Notes: generated from the letters alone by a model not told the origin. A DNA stretch of 64,000 bases from Porphyrobacter sp. ULC335 (GCF_025917005.1 NZ_CP078091.1:3348001-3412000), one strand, 5' to 3'. Counted from the first letter of the stretch, positions 55,314 through 64,000 are shown. A program made the numbers and translations.

Positions 55314-55355
55314 GCGCGAAGCGAAGAAAGCCGCGCGGACGCGCGCGCGGCTTTC
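55314..55355 (-). terminator. terminator after clpX
   Basis: A perfect 12-bp stem GAAAGCCGCGCG (55326-55337) with CGCGCGGCTTTC (55344-55355) and a 6-base loop lies just beyond the clpX stop. On the minus strand it continues into TTCGCTTCG, a weak U-rich tail. It may also serve the convergent DUF998 gene. Confidence 0.6.
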
Positions 55356-55368
55356 GACGGCAGTCGGC

Positions 55369-56634
55369 TTACGCCGCCTCTTCCTTCTTCTTCTCGGTGC
55401 CGATCACGCGGATCGGTTCCTTCTTGCCCGCGACCACATCGGCGTCGAGTACGATCTCGGTCACGCCTTCCATGTCGGGCAGGTCGAACATCGTGTCGAG
55501 CAGCAGGCCTTCCACGATCGAGCGAAGCCCGCGCGCGCCGGTCTTGCGCTTGATCGCACGCTCGGCAATCGCCTGGAGCGCGTCGGGGGTGAAGGTCAGC
55601 TCCACATCCTCAAGCTCGAACAGCTTCTTGTACTGCTTGACCAGCGCGTTCTTGGGCTCGTTGAGGATCGTCACCAGCGCCGGGATGTCGAGATCGTGCA
55701 GCGTGGCGATAACCGGCAGACGGCCGACGAATTCGGGGATCAGGCCGAACTTGAGGAGATCCTCGGGCTCGCTCTTCTCCAGCAACTCGCCCACGCGGCG
55801 CTTGTCCGGATCGGCAACATGCGCGCCGAAGCCGATCGAGCGCTTCTGCAAGCGGTCGGCGATGATCTTGTCGAGGCCCGCAAAGGCGCCGCCGCAGATG
55901 AATAGAATGTTCGTCGTGTCGACCTGGAGGAATTCCTGCTGCGGATGCTTGCGCCCGCCCTGCGGCGGCACGGAGGCGGTGGTGCCTTCCATCAGCTTCA
56001 GCAGCGCCTGCTGCACGCCCTCACCCGAAACGTCGCGGGTGATCGAGGGATTTTCCGCCTTGCGGGTGATCTTGTCGATCTCGTCGATATAGACGATCCC
56101 GTGCTGGGCCTTTTCGACATTGTAGTCCGAGGCCTGAAGCAGCTTGAGGATGATGTTCTCGACATCCTCGCCCACGTAGCCCGCTTCGGTCAGCGTGGTG
56201 GCATCGGCCATGGTGAAAGGCACATCGAAGGTGCGCGCCAGCGTCTGCGCCAGCAGGGTCTTGCCCGAACCGGTCGGGCCGACGAGCAGGATGTTCGACT
56301 TTGCCAGTTCGACATCGCCAGATTTGCCGGAGTGCTTCAGCCGCTTGTAGTGGTTGTGCACCGCCACCGCGAGGACGCGCTTCGCCCGGTCCTGCCCGAT
56401 CACGTAATCGTTCAGGGTGGTGAAGATATCCATCGGCGTGGGGATCTCGCCATCTTTCTTGCCGGCGATCCCTGCCTTGGTTTCTTCGCGGATGATGTCG
56501 TTGCACAGCTCGACGCATTCATCGCAGATGAACACGGTGGGGCCGGCGATAAGCTTGCGCACTTCGTGCTGCGACTTCCCGCAGAAGCTGCAGTAGAGGG
56601 TGCTCTTGCTGTCGGATCCGCTCAATTTGGTCAT
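55369..56634 (-). CDS. clpX: ATP-dependent Clp protease ATP-binding subunit ClpX
   Basis: This 421-aa AAA+ unfoldase feeds substrates to ClpP. The N-terminal zinc domain has '[11 protein letters not shown]' and '[10 protein letters not shown]', Walker A is '[17 protein letters not shown]', Walker B is '[11 protein letters not shown]', and the ClpP-docking loop region is '[10 protein letters not shown]' (IGF). In alphaproteobacteria it degrades CtrA and other cell-cycle proteins. It lies 197 bases downstream of clpP, separated by a terminator and with its own promoter candidate. Confidence 0.98.
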   Translation of the reverse strand: MTKLSGSDSKSTLYCSFCGKSQHEVRKLIAGPTVFICDECVELCNDIIREETKAGIAGKKDGEIPTPMDIFTTLNDYVIGQDRAKRVLAVAVHNHYKRLKHSGKSGDVELAKSNILLVGPTGSGKTLLAQTLARTFDVPFTMADATTLTEAGYVGEDVENIILKLLQASDYNVEKAQHGIVYIDEIDKITRKAENPSITRDVSGEGVQQALLKLMEGTTASVPPQGGRKHPQQEFLQVDTTNILFICGGAFAGLDKIIADRLQKRSIGFGAHVADPDKRRVGELLEKSEPEDLLKFGLIPEFVGRLPVIATLHDLDIPALVTILNEPKNALVKQYKKLFELEDVELTFTPDALQAIAERAIKRKTGARGLRSIVEGLLLDTMFDLPDMEGVTEIVLDADVVAGKKEPIRVIGTEKKKEEAA

Positions 56635-56691
56635 TCCTGTGTCCTCGAATCCGGCCCTGCACGCTGCGCGATGCGCATGGCGGATTCGTCA

Positions 56692-56719
56692 AGTGTATCC
56701 ATGGCACCAGATGAATCAA
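56692..56719 (-). promoter_or_regulatory. promoter candidate for clpX
   Basis: On the minus strand TTGATT and TACACT are separated by 16 bases, about 60 bases upstream of the clpX start, between the clpP terminator and clpX. Confidence 0.4.
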
Positions 56720-56775
56720 CACATGGCGCGAGAATTCGTGTTGTTACCATAGCGGCGCTACCGCCAGATGAACGG

Positions 56776-56799
56776 GAAAAGTGGCCTTGCAGGGCCACT
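56776..56799 (-). terminator. terminator between clpP and clpX
   Basis: On the minus strand a 7-bp stem AGTGGCC / GGCCACT with a 6-base loop is followed by TTTTCC, 33 bases after the clpP stop. The stem is modest, so read-through into clpX is possible. Confidence 0.6.
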
Positions 56800-56831
56800 G
56801 TCCCGCTGCGGTGCAGGAGGCAGGCAGAGCC

Positions 56832-57536
56832 TTATTCAGGCGCCCCGCCCGAACCGAGCTCGCCGTCGGTTTCCTCGTTGTCGGGCCGCGTCTCGAAGAC
56901 CTTGTCGACCAGTCCGAAGTTCTTGGCTTCTTCGGCTTCGAGGAAGGTGTCGCGGTCCATCGCCTTTTCGATTTCCTCAAGGCTGCGGCCGGTGAACTTC
57001 ACGTAGAGGTCGTTCATCCGCGAACGGATGCGCAGGATTTCACGCGCCTGGATCTCGATGTCCGAGGCCATCCCGCGCGCCCCGCCCGAAGGCTGGTGGA
57101 TCATGATCCGCGCATTGGGAAGCGCGATGCGCATGCCCGGCTCGCCCGCGGCCAGCAGGAAGCTGCCCATCGATGCGGCCTGCCCCATGCACACGGTCGA
57201 CACGCGCGGCTTGATATATTGCATGGTGTCGAAGATCGCGAGACCGGCCGTCACCACGCCGCCGGGCGAGTTGATATACATGCTGATCGGCTTCGAAGGG
57301 TTCTCGGATTCGAGGAACAGCAGCTGAGCGGTGATCAGCGAGGCCATGCCGTCTTCAACCTGACCGGTGACGAAGACGATGCGTTCGCGCAGCAGGCGGC
57401 TGAAGATATCGAAGCTGCGTTCGCCGCGGCTGGTCTGTTCGACCACCATCGGCACCAGCGCGCCGGTGACCGGATCGCGGGTGAACTGCCCCTGGGTGCC
57501 GTAGGATTCGCCGGTATTGCCGAACAGATCGATCAT
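56832..57536 (-). CDS. clpP: ATP-dependent Clp protease proteolytic subunit ClpP
   Basis: This 234-aa serine protease forms the ClpP barrel. The catalytic Ser is in '[15 protein letters not shown]', His is in '[15 protein letters not shown]', and Asp follows in the '[12 protein letters not shown]' region. The C-terminal tail is slightly extended and acidic. A sigma-32-like promoter candidate lies upstream, as expected for a heat-shock protease. Confidence 0.97.
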   Translation of the reverse strand: MIDLFGNTGESYGTQGQFTRDPVTGALVPMVVEQTSRGERSFDIFSRLLRERIVFVTGQVEDGMASLITAQLLFLESENPSKPISMYINSPGGVVTAGLAIFDTMQYIKPRVSTVCMGQAASMGSFLLAAGEPGMRIALPNARIMIHQPSGGARGMASDIEIQAREILRIRSRMNDLYVKFTGRSLEEIEKAMDRDTFLEAEEAKNFGLVDKVFETRPDNEETDGELGSGGAPE

Positions 57537-57568
57537 GGAATGCTTCGCCCTTGCTGGTTTCGATATGG

Positions 57569-57598
57569 CTATGTCGGACGCTGAGGGGCAATTTCAAG
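57569..57598 (-). promoter_or_regulatory. sigma-32-like promoter candidate upstream of clpP
   Basis: On the minus strand CTTGAAA (57598-57592) and CCGACATAG (57577-57569) are 14 bases apart. The -35 is a perfect sigma-32 core; the -10 only partly fits the CCCCATNT consensus. It lies about 33-62 bases before the clpP start. Confidence 0.45.
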
Positions 57599-57710
57599 GG
57601 CGTTTACCTTGTCTCTGTGAATTGCCTGCGGACGAGCGGGCGTGAGGGGCTAGGGGGACAGGGGCGTTTTGCCCCTTGCCGCGGCGCGCCAGCGTGGCAA
57701 ACCATGCGCC

Positions 57711-59246
57711 ATGAACCATTGCACTCTGGCCCGCCCGGCCCTCGCCCTGCTCCTTGCCACCGCTGCCATGCCGGCGCTCGCCCAGAAGGCCAGCCCGCCC
57801 CCTGCCGACAGCACGCCGGACCGGGCTGCGATAAACGAGCTGCTCGCCGCGGACGAGTACATCCTGCGCATCCAGGCGCTCGACGATAATGGCCCGCGCA
57901 TCAATGCGGTGATCGATTATGATCCGACCGCCCCGGTCAAGGCGCGCCAGCTGCTCGGCACCGGCCCGCTGCGGGGCCGCACGGTGCTGGTGAAGGACAA
58001 TGTCGAAACCGCCGAATGGCCGACCACGGCAGGATCGCTCGCGCTGAAGGACAACGCCACCGGCCGCGATGCGCCACTGATCGCGATGATGCGCAAGAAC
58101 GGCGGCGTGGTGCTGGGCAAGACCAACCTGTCCGAATGGGCCAATATCCGCTCCAACACCTCGACCAGCGGGTGGAGCGGGGTCGGCGGATTGACGCGCA
58201 ATCCCTACGCCATCGACCGCAATTCCTGCGGGTCTTCCAGCGGCAGCGGCGCGGCGGTGGCGGCGGGGTTTGCCTGGGGCGCGATCGGGACGGAGACCAA
58301 CGGCTCGATCACCTGCCCGGCCAGCGTCAACGGCCTCGTCGGCTTCAAGCCGAGCGTCGGGATCGTCAGCCGCACCCATGTGGTGCCGATCTCCAGCACG
58401 CAGGACACCGCCGGGCCGATGACGCGCAGCGTTTATGATGCCGCCTTGCTGCTGACCGCCATTGCGGGCGAGGACAAGGCCGATCCCGTCACGCTCGAAG
58501 CCAAGCGGGTGAAGGATTACACCGCCGGTCTCGACACCGCATCGCTCAAGGGCGTGCGCATCGGCGTGCTGCGCGGCGCGGTGGGCGCGCGCGGTGATGT
58601 AAAGGCGCTGTTCGATTCGGCGCTGGCGGACCTGACCCGCGCAGGCGCGGAGCTGGTCGATGTCGAATACGAAGCCCCGGGCGAGCTGTGGGAAGCCGCG
58701 CTGCCGGTGCTGATGTTCGAACTCCGGGTCGAGATGGACAAGTACCTCTCCACGCGCCCCGGTACCGAAGGTCCGCGCAGCCTTGCCGATGTGATCGCCT
58801 TCAACACAGCCAACGCCGATCAGGAACTGCGCTGGTTCGGGCAGGACCTGTTCGAACAGGCGCTCACCACCACCGATGCGGAAGCCTATGCAAAGAACCT
58901 TGCCACCCTGCGCCGCCTGACGCGGGCGGAAGGGATCGACAAGCTGCTCGCCGACAACAAGGTCACCTTCCTCGTCGCGCCGACCGAAGGCCCGGCGTGG
59001 ACCACCGATCTCGTCAATGGCGACCATTATGCCAATGGTATCGGCGCGGGCTATCTGGCGGCGATTGCGGGCTATCCGCATATCACCGTGCCGATGGGCG
59101 GCGTGGAAGGCCTGCCGGTGGGCTTCAGCATCATGGGCGGCCAGTGGCAGGATCATGCCGTGCTGAAGGCAGGCGCAGTCTACGAAAAAGCGCGGACAGC
59201 CAAGCTGCCCGCGCCGACATTCCGTCCGTGGCGCGCGGCCGAATAA
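57711..59246 (+). CDS. secreted amidase-signature family enzyme
   Basis: This 511-aa amidase has a signal peptide ('LALLLATAAMPALAQ') and the amidase-signature triad: Lys in 'TVLVKDNVETAEW', cis-Ser and nucleophile Ser in 'SCGSSSGSGAAVAAG' and 'GTETNGSITCPAS'. It is distinct from GatA because it is exported and lacks the gat context. The substrate is unknown; such enzymes hydrolyse small amides or peptide amides. ATG 57711 is used instead of an upstream 57669. Confidence 0.9.
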   Translation: MNHCTLARPALALLLATAAMPALAQKASPPPADSTPDRAAINELLAADEYILRIQALDDNGPRINAVIDYDPTAPVKARQLLGTGPLRGRTVLVKDNVETAEWPTTAGSLALKDNATGRDAPLIAMMRKNGGVVLGKTNLSEWANIRSNTSTSGWSGVGGLTRNPYAIDRNSCGSSSGSGAAVAAGFAWGAIGTETNGSITCPASVNGLVGFKPSVGIVSRTHVVPISSTQDTAGPMTRSVYDAALLLTAIAGEDKADPVTLEAKRVKDYTAGLDTASLKGVRIGVLRGAVGARGDVKALFDSALADLTRAGAELVDVEYEAPGELWEAALPVLMFELRVEMDKYLSTRPGTEGPRSLADVIAFNTANADQELRWFGQDLFEQALTTTDAEAYAKNLATLRRLTRAEGIDKLLADNKVTFLVAPTEGPAWTTDLVNGDHYANGIGAGYLAAIAGYPHITVPMGGVEGLPVGFSIMGGQWQDHAVLKAGAVYEKARTAKLPAPTFRPWRAAE

Positions 59247-59253
59247 GCCCTGC

Positions 59254-60585
59254 CTATTGCAGGTCGATCCGTTCCCGCGCAGCGACACGCGCGTCGACCA
59301 CCTTGACCAGATTGCAGGTCACAGCGGCCGCGCTGCACCGGGCGGCGACCCGCTCTGCGGGGTCGATATCACGGGCCATGGAAGAAATCCGGACCGATTT
59401 GTTCTGGTCGAGATAGAGCGCCACGAGGCTGTTGAACGATGAGGACGCGACCTCGCACGCCTCGCCGGATTCCTTTTCGCACGCCGCCTGCGCCGCCTTG
59501 CCGGCCACATCGACATCCTTGATGCCGCTGACGCTCCACACCGAACTGCCCCAACGCGTGCTGTCACCTTTGACCCATGCCTGGGCGGTGGCAAAGGGCT
59601 TTCCTTCGGCCGAGGGATCGTAACGGATCACAAATTCATCGGACAGGTTGAACGTGCCGGCGAGCGTGCACTTGCCGGATGACTTGCCCGCCGCCTTGTC
59701 CTCCTTGCAATGATCGAGTGCACGCTTTTTCGAAAGTTCAACCGACGCGGCGGTGGCGATGCTTTTCGTCTGCCCGTCGCGATGCACCACCGTCAGCAGG
59801 GTGTCCGATGCGGACAGCGCGACCACGCATCGCCCGGGATATTCGGCCTCGCACGCCGCCAGCGCATCGGCATGCGCCTTGTCAGCGCTGGGCCGCCCGC
59901 CAACGACCCACACGTCGCCGACATGGGGCCGCCCGTTGCCCTTGCTTTTGTCGAGCCAGACGGCCGCACCATGAATGCGCCGCGGATCGCCCTGCGGCGC
60001 ATAGATCTCGGGATTCTCCGGGACAGACTGGCCCACGGGCGCTGAACCGGGTTCGGCAGTGGCCCACCGGAGGATCTCGCATTCGTCGTTCTGCTTCCGG
60101 CAGTAGTCCTTCGCCGCGCGTTCGGCCTCGCGCCTCTTGGCCCGGTCGACAATATACAGGCCGCCATCGACACCCCGGGCGAGGACGACCGCACCGTTAA
60201 GGTTGCTCGCCGCGATCGTGCAGCCGCCGCCCATTGCGGAATTGCAGGCTGACAGCGCAGCGCCTTCCGCTCGCTCCCTGGATTGGAAACCGACGCTGAA
60301 CCAGGCGTCGCGTGCATCGGCATGCCAGGCCGCCGCGTAGTAATTGGGGATGGACTGCATCGGCACAGCTGGCGGCGGCGGGGGGCCGCTGCTGGCGCAC
60401 ACCGGTACCGAGGCGACGCCGTTGCCGCCCGGAGTCATCCCGATCTGTTGCTCGCCCGGCCCGGGTCCAGTGGGGCAGATAAACGTGCCTTGTGCCTGCG
60501 CGGGCGAAGCCCATGACAGGGCTGCCATGGCGGCCGCTATCGCTGCGGCAGCAAACGCCAGCGCAGTGTTCCGGCCATCACGCAT
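59254..60585 (-). CDS. secreted DUF4189-like Cys-rich protein
   Basis: This 443-aa protein has a signal peptide (cut near 'SPAQAQG') and at least three repeats of the DUF4189 type, each with a Trp/aromatic start, 'A...AC' helices and paired Cys: 'YYAAAWHADARDAWFSVGF', 'GAAVWLDKSKGNGRPHVGDV' and 'SSVWSVSGIKDVDVAGKAAQ'. The repeats end in 'CTIAA', 'CVVALS' and 'CEVAS' strands, so each unit probably has one disulfide. The function is unknown. It converges on the amidase gene. Confidence 0.7.
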   Translation of the reverse strand: MRDGRNTALAFAAAAIAAAMAALSWASPAQAQGTFICPTGPGPGEQQIGMTPGGNGVASVPVCASSGPPPPPAVPMQSIPNYYAAAWHADARDAWFSVGFQSRERAEGAALSACNSAMGGGCTIAASNLNGAVVLARGVDGGLYIVDRAKRREAERAAKDYCRKQNDECEILRWATAEPGSAPVGQSVPENPEIYAPQGDPRRIHGAAVWLDKSKGNGRPHVGDVWVVGGRPSADKAHADALAACEAEYPGRCVVALSASDTLLTVVHRDGQTKSIATAASVELSKKRALDHCKEDKAAGKSSGKCTLAGTFNLSDEFVIRYDPSAEGKPFATAQAWVKGDSTRWGSSVWSVSGIKDVDVAGKAAQAACEKESGEACEVASSSFNSLVALYLDQNKSVRISSMARDIDPAERVAARCSAAAVTCNLVKVVDARVAARERIDLQ

Positions 60586-60681
60586 GCTCGATCACCTTTG
60601 CCCACGAAGCCACGTGACGCGCCTAGCAAGGCCGGGCAACCGCGACAATCTGGAGCGGCAGTACTGCGATGTACTGGTACT

Positions 60682-60713
60682 CCCGGGCCGCCCCCCTATG
60701 GGGGAGGCCCGGG
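60682..60713 (-). terminator. strong hairpin after tig
   Basis: The stem CCCGGGCC (60682-60689) with GGCCCGGG (60706-60713) plus an inner CCCCC / GGGGG stem and TAT loop lies 7 bases after the tig stop. No U-run follows on either strand, so termination is likely but not typical. Confidence 0.5.
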
Positions 60714-60719
60714 CCGGTA

Positions 60720-62285
60720 TCACTTCTTGGCAGCAGCTTTCTTCGCCGGGGCCTTCTTGGCAGGGGCCTTCTTGGCAGGCTCGGCTTCAGCTTCTTCAGC
60801 CGGAGCCGCTTCCTTCTTGGCAGCAGGCTTCTTGGCAGCGGCCTTCTTGGCGGGCTTTTCAGCCGGGGCTTCCTCAGCCGGAGCCGCTTCCGCCTTCTTG
60901 GCCGGAGCCTTCTTCTTGGCGGCAGGCGCCTTCTTCGGAGCCGGTGCGGCTTCGGTTTCCTCGGCTTCGATCGCGGCCTGAAGCTCCTCGACGGTCACTT
61001 CCCGCTCGGTGACTTCGGCCTTGTCGAACAGGAAGTCGACGACCTTGTCTTCATACAGCGGGGCGCGCAGCTGGGCGGCGGCCATCGGCTCGGACTGGAT
61101 GTACTGCACGAAGCGTTCACGGTCCTCGGCGCGGTACTGCATCGCGGCCTGCTGGATCAGCATGGACATTTCCTGGCTGGTCACTTCCACGCCATTGGCC
61201 TGGCCGATTTCCGAAAGCAGCAGGCCCAGACGCACGCGGCGTTCGGCGATGGACTTGTACTCGTCCTTCTCGTCCTCGATCTGCTTGAGGGCAGCGGCGG
61301 GATCGGCGTCATTGGCCGCTTCCTGCTGAAGCTGCGCCCAGATCTGCTGGAACTCGGCCTCAACCATCGTGCCGGGCACTTCGAAGCTGTGGCCGGCAGC
61401 CAGCTGATCGAGCAGCGCGCGCTTCATCTGGGTGCGGGTCATGCCGGCGGTCTGCTGTTCCAGCTGCGCCTTCATGATCTCCTTGAGCTTGTCGAGGCTG
61501 TCGAGCCCGAGGCTCTTGGCGAAATCCTCGTCCAGCGTGGTTTCGGTTTCGGTCTTCACCGCCTTCACGGTGATGTCGAAGGTCGCTTCCTTGCCGGCGA
61601 GATGATCGGCCTGATATTCTGCGGGGAAGGTGACGGTGATGGTCTTTTCCGCGCCGGTCTTCACGCCGACCAGCTGCTCTTCGAAGCCGGGGATGAAGGT
61701 GCCCGAACCCAGCACCAGCGCCGCGTCTTCAGCCTTGCCGCCTTCGAACTCGACACCGTCAAGCTTGCCGACGAAGTCGATGATCAGCTGATCGCCGTCG
61801 GCCGCCTTCTTGGTCTTGGCGGCGTCCTTGTAGCTCTTGTTCTGCGAGGCGATGTTACCAAGCGCTTCGTCGATCTGTGCATCGGTCACCGGAACGACCA
61901 GACGCTCGAGCTTCAGCCCGTCGAGGCTCGGCGCTTCGATGGTCGGCAGAATTTCAAGGCTGACGGTGATCGCGGCGTCCTTGCCCTGCTCGTAATCCTC
62001 GTTGAGGCCGATTTCGGGCTGCATCGCGGGGCGCAGCGCCTCGTCGCGCAGCAGCTTGTCGACCGATTCGCGGATCGTGTCGTTCACCACCTGACCGTGC
62101 AGGGCTTCGCCGTGCATCTTCTTGACGAGGTTGGCGGGCACCTTGCCCGGACGGAAGCCGGGCATCCGCACCTGCGGCGCAACCTTCTTGATCTCGGCGT
62201 CGATCTTCGCGGTGAGATCGGCGGCGGGAATCGTGATCAGATAGGCGCGCTTGAGCCCTTCGTTGACGGTCTGCTTGGTCTGCAT
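60720..62285 (-). CDS. tig: trigger factor chaperone with Lys/Ala/Pro tail
   Basis: This 521-aa ribosome-bound chaperone and prolyl isomerase has the N-terminal ribosome-binding signature 'MPGFRPGKVPANLVKKMHG', an FKBP-like domain (~150-245, 'GDQLIIDFVGKLDGVEFEGG', 'FIPGFEEQLVGVKTG') and the helical C-domain. From about residue 440 it ends in an extended Ala/Lys/Pro/Glu tail with repeats of 'PAKKAPAKK', longer than standard trigger factors (about 430-450 aa). ATG 62285 is used. Confidence 0.95.
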   Translation of the reverse strand: MQTKQTVNEGLKRAYLITIPAADLTAKIDAEIKKVAPQVRMPGFRPGKVPANLVKKMHGEALHGQVVNDTIRESVDKLLRDEALRPAMQPEIGLNEDYEQGKDAAITVSLEILPTIEAPSLDGLKLERLVVPVTDAQIDEALGNIASQNKSYKDAAKTKKAADGDQLIIDFVGKLDGVEFEGGKAEDAALVLGSGTFIPGFEEQLVGVKTGAEKTITVTFPAEYQADHLAGKEATFDITVKAVKTETETTLDEDFAKSLGLDSLDKLKEIMKAQLEQQTAGMTRTQMKRALLDQLAAGHSFEVPGTMVEAEFQQIWAQLQQEAANDADPAAALKQIEDEKDEYKSIAERRVRLGLLLSEIGQANGVEVTSQEMSMLIQQAAMQYRAEDRERFVQYIQSEPMAAAQLRAPLYEDKVVDFLFDKAEVTEREVTVEELQAAIEAEETEAAPAPKKAPAAKKKAPAKKAEAAPAEEAPAEKPAKKAAAKKPAAKKEAAPAEEAEAEPAKKAPAKKAPAKKAAAKK

Positions 62286-62346
62286 GGTGACTGATTGAAG
62301 CCTTCTTGCCAAAAATCCGGTGAGCCGGGCTGGTTCGGGGCGAATT

Positions 62347-62431
62347 TGGTGCGGGCGAAGGGACTCGAACCCCCACATCTTGCGATACCAGAACCTAAAT
62401 CTGGCGCGTCTACCAATTTCGCCACGCCCGC
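62347..62431 (-). tRNA. tRNA-Leu (anticodon UAG)
   Basis: Read on the minus strand, GCGGGCG pairs with CGCCCGC as a 7-bp acceptor stem followed by ACCA. The D-arm is 'GGCGAAATTGGTAGACGCGC', the anticodon stem-loop is CCAGA-TTTAGGT-TCTGG, giving TAG. A long variable arm of class II type follows, then the T-arm 'GGGGGTTCGAGTCCC'. The 3' CCA is encoded. It lies about 60 bases upstream of tig on the same strand. Confidence 0.95.
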
Positions 62432-62567
62432 ATGCCCGAACGAAGCCGCGCGGGGAAACCGGCTAAGGCACCCCGCGCGTATTAGCGAGCGCCTCTATCC
62501 CGCTCTGCCGAAAAGGGCAAGCGCAACACGCTTGATGGTACGGGGAATGGTGATTAAGGGCGCGCAG

Positions 62568-62888
62568 ATGAGCGAAGAAACACCCGAATCCACCGGCGAA
62601 ACCGCCCCGACCGTCTCCGGCGCGGACGTGCCGCCCGATCACCTGTCGGTCAATCCGCGCAGCCCGTTCTTCGATGCCGAGAAGCTCCAGCGCGGAGTCG
62701 GCATCCGCTTCAAGGACCGCGTGCGCACCGATATCGAGGAATATTCGATCACCGAAGGCTGGGTGCGGGTGCAGGCAGGCAAGGCGGTCGACCGCAAGGG
62801 CCAGCCGCTGACCCTGAAGCTGACCGGCCCGGTCGAAGCCTGGTACGAAGACCTCGGCGAAAACCCGCCGGTCGCCAAAAAGGGCTGA
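62568..62888 (+). CDS. DUF3297 family protein
   Basis: This 106-aa soluble acidic protein matches DUF3297 ('PDHLSVNPRSPFFDAEKLQR', 'VGIRFKDRVRTDIEEYSI', 'EGWVRVQAGKAVDRKG'). The function is unknown, though the family is widely conserved in Proteobacteria. ATG 62568 has AAGGG upstream; ATG 62547 is an alternative. der follows after 64 bases, which include a hairpin TGGGCG-TTTG-CGCCCA (62923-62938) without a U-run. Confidence 0.8.
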   Translation: MSEETPESTGETAPTVSGADVPPDHLSVNPRSPFFDAEKLQRGVGIRFKDRVRTDIEEYSITEGWVRVQAGKAVDRKGQPLTLKLTGPVEAWYEDLGENPPVAKKG

Positions 62889-62952
62889 TTCGCCGGAGCA
62901 TTGGGGGCAACGCTTGCCAAAATGGGCGTTTGCGCCCACTTGGGCACGCATC

Positions 62953-64000
62953 ATGCCCCTCCCCAAGAAGCCCGAAGTCGTCATCATCGGCCGCCCTAAC
63001 GTCGGCAAGTCCACGCTGTTCAACCGGCTGGTGGGCAAGAAGCTCGCCCTGGTCGACGATCAGCCGGGCGTGACGCGTGACCGCCGGATGGGCGATGCGA
63101 ATATTGCGGGCCTGCACTTCACCATCGTCGACACCGCCGGGTGGGAGGACGAGGACGAACTCAGCCTGCCGGGCCGGATGCGCAAGCAGACCGAGGCCAG
63201 CTTGGCTGGCGCGGATGCGGCGATGTTCGTGATCGACGCGCGCGCAGGCCTCACCCCGCTCGACGAGGAAATCGCCCGCTACCTGCGCGAACAGGAAGTG
63301 CCGGTGGTGGTCGTCGCCAACAAGGCCGAAGGCAAGGGCGGCGAAGCGGGCGCGATGGAAGCCTATGCGCTGGGCCTTGGCGAGCCGCTGGCCATGTCGG
63401 CAGAACACGGCGAAGGGATCGCCGATCTGTTCGGCGGGCTGTGGCCGATCATCGGCGCCAAGGCCGAGGAATGGGACGAGATCGACGAAATCACCCGCGC
63501 CGAAATCGCGGCGATGGAGGAAGAGGATCGCCCCTCCGGCCCGTTGAAGCTGGCCATTGTGGGCCGCCCCAATGCGGGCAAATCCACGCTCATCAACCGG
63601 TTGCTGGGCGAAGACCGCCTGCTGACCGGCCCCGAAGCCGGGATCACCCGCGATTCGATTGCGATCGACTGGATGTGGACCGATCCCAAGAGCGGCGAGG
63701 AGCGCGAGATTCGCCTCATCGACACCGCCGGGATGCGCAAGCGGAAGAACGTCACCGAAAAGCTGGAAAAGCTCTCGGTTGCCGACGCGCGGCGGGCGGT
63801 CGATTTTGCCGAGGTCGTGGTGCTGCTGCTCGATGCGACGCAGGGTCTGGAACATCAGGATCTCAAGATCGCCAGCCACGTACTTGAAGAAGGCCGCGCG
63901 CTGATGATCGCGATCAACAAATGGGACGTGGCCGAGGACGCGAGCAAGCTGTTCAACGGCATCCGTGGCGCGCTCGATGATGGCCTTGCGCAGGTGCGCG
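62953..64000 (+). CDS. der: ribosome biogenesis GTPase Der (partial, runs off window)
   Basis: The first 349 codons of Der (EngA) are present; the rest lies beyond the window. It has two tandem GTPase domains: G1 'IIGRPNVGKSTLFNRL' with 'DTAGWED' and 'VVANKAE', then G1' 'IVGRPNAGKSTLINRLLGED' with 'DTAGMRKRKNV' and 'AINKWD'. Der is needed for 50S subunit assembly. The C-terminal KH-like domain is missing here only because of the window edge. Confidence 0.96.
   Translation, partial: MPLPKKPEVVIIGRPNVGKSTLFNRLVGKKLALVDDQPGVTRDRRMGDANIAGLHFTIVDTAGWEDEDELSLPGRMRKQTEASLAGADAAMFVIDARAGLTPLDEEIARYLREQEVPVVVVANKAEGKGGEAGAMEAYALGLGEPLAMSAEHGEGIADLFGGLWPIIGAKAEEWDEIDEITRAEIAAMEEEDRPSGPLKLAIVGRPNAGKSTLINRLLGEDRLLTGPEAGITRDSIAIDWMWTDPKSGEEREIRLIDTAGMRKRKNVTEKLEKLSVADARRAVDFAEVVVLLLDATQGLEHQDLKIASHVLEEGRALMIAINKWDVAEDASKLFNGIRGALDDGLAQVR

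Noticed and set aside
57594..59288. 564-codon minus-strand frame opposite the amidase
   Set aside because: Antisense to a gene with an intact amidase triad; the product is low-complexity His/Arg/Gly-rich.

Overview
This 64-kb window is a high-G+C (about 65%), gene-dense stretch of a bacterial chromosome. The gene set points to an alphaproteobacterium, most likely Sphingomonadales and probably Erythrobacteraceae. The evidence is a ChpT phosphotransferase (CckA-ChpT-CtrA relay), an alphaproteobacterial-type rpoH, an ATP12 chaperone gene, a TIGR02186/TSUP pair, an NfrB-like glycosyltransferase with an NfrA_C-like partner, and mirrored REP-like elements typical of sphingomonads. No phage, plasmid, insertion sequence or CRISPR array was seen. 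The order-level assignment is an inference from gene content.

Layout. 0.2-6.2 kb: DUF1499 protein, CDP-alcohol phosphatidyltransferase, NupC-type nucleoside transporter, a VTT-membrane/FAD-disulfide-reductase fusion and a SelD-N-like flavoprotein. 6.5-10.7 kb: a type-I-secretion-like operon (ABC membrane protein, HlyD, TolC) whose ABC ATPase domain has lost every catalytic motif. 10.9-15.4 kb: methyltransferase, trmL, AraC/GyrI regulator, hydrolase and two secreted unknowns. 15.4-20.3 kb: gatB, two small overlapping ORFs, gatA, gatC, FKBP isomerase, rpsU. 20.5-24.4 kb: a tightly overlapping six-gene run (crcB, rluC-like, paiB-like, HAD phosphatase, small membrane protein, ATP12). 24.4-28.0 kb: an Mla-type lipid-transport operon. 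28.0-35.3 kb: valS, queE, a HerA-like ATPase, TIGR02186 and TSUP. 35.3-38.2 kb: an AT-rich gap with a possible 40-aa Cys-rich ORF, then the NfrA_C/NfrB-like pair. 38.3-42.7 kb: gloA, SIMPL protein, PPP phosphatase, ugd, a TspO-like membrane protein. 42.8-47.1 kb: rnpB (minus strand, with a tandem repeat after its 3' end), amidase, chpT, a JAMM peptidase, rluD, rpoH. 47.1-53.1 kb: secreted unknown, M20 amidohydrolase, mtgA, CDF zinc exporter, ECF sigma factor, RskA-type anti-sigma and a FAS1 protein. 53.5-55.3 kb: a lower-G+C pair (serine-hydrolase lipoprotein, DUF998). 55.4-64 kb: clpX, clpP, amidase, DUF4189 protein, trigger factor, tRNA-Leu(UAG), DUF3297 and a partial der.

How the genes work together. 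Protein quality control is concentrated here: rpoH, clpP, clpX, tig, an FKBP isomerase and ATP12, with a sigma-32-like promoter candidate before clpP. Translation is served by gatCAB, valS, rpsU, trmL, queE, rluC-like, rluD, tRNA-Leu, rnpB and der. Envelope functions include the Mla operon, mtgA, the amidase, the NfrA/NfrB-like pair and ugd. The most unusual items are the ATPase-dead ABC protein in an otherwise normal secretion operon, the minimal NfrA/NfrB-like locus, the small Cys-rich ORF behind an RBS-masking hairpin, and histone-H1-like Lys/Ala/Pro tails on two unrelated proteins.
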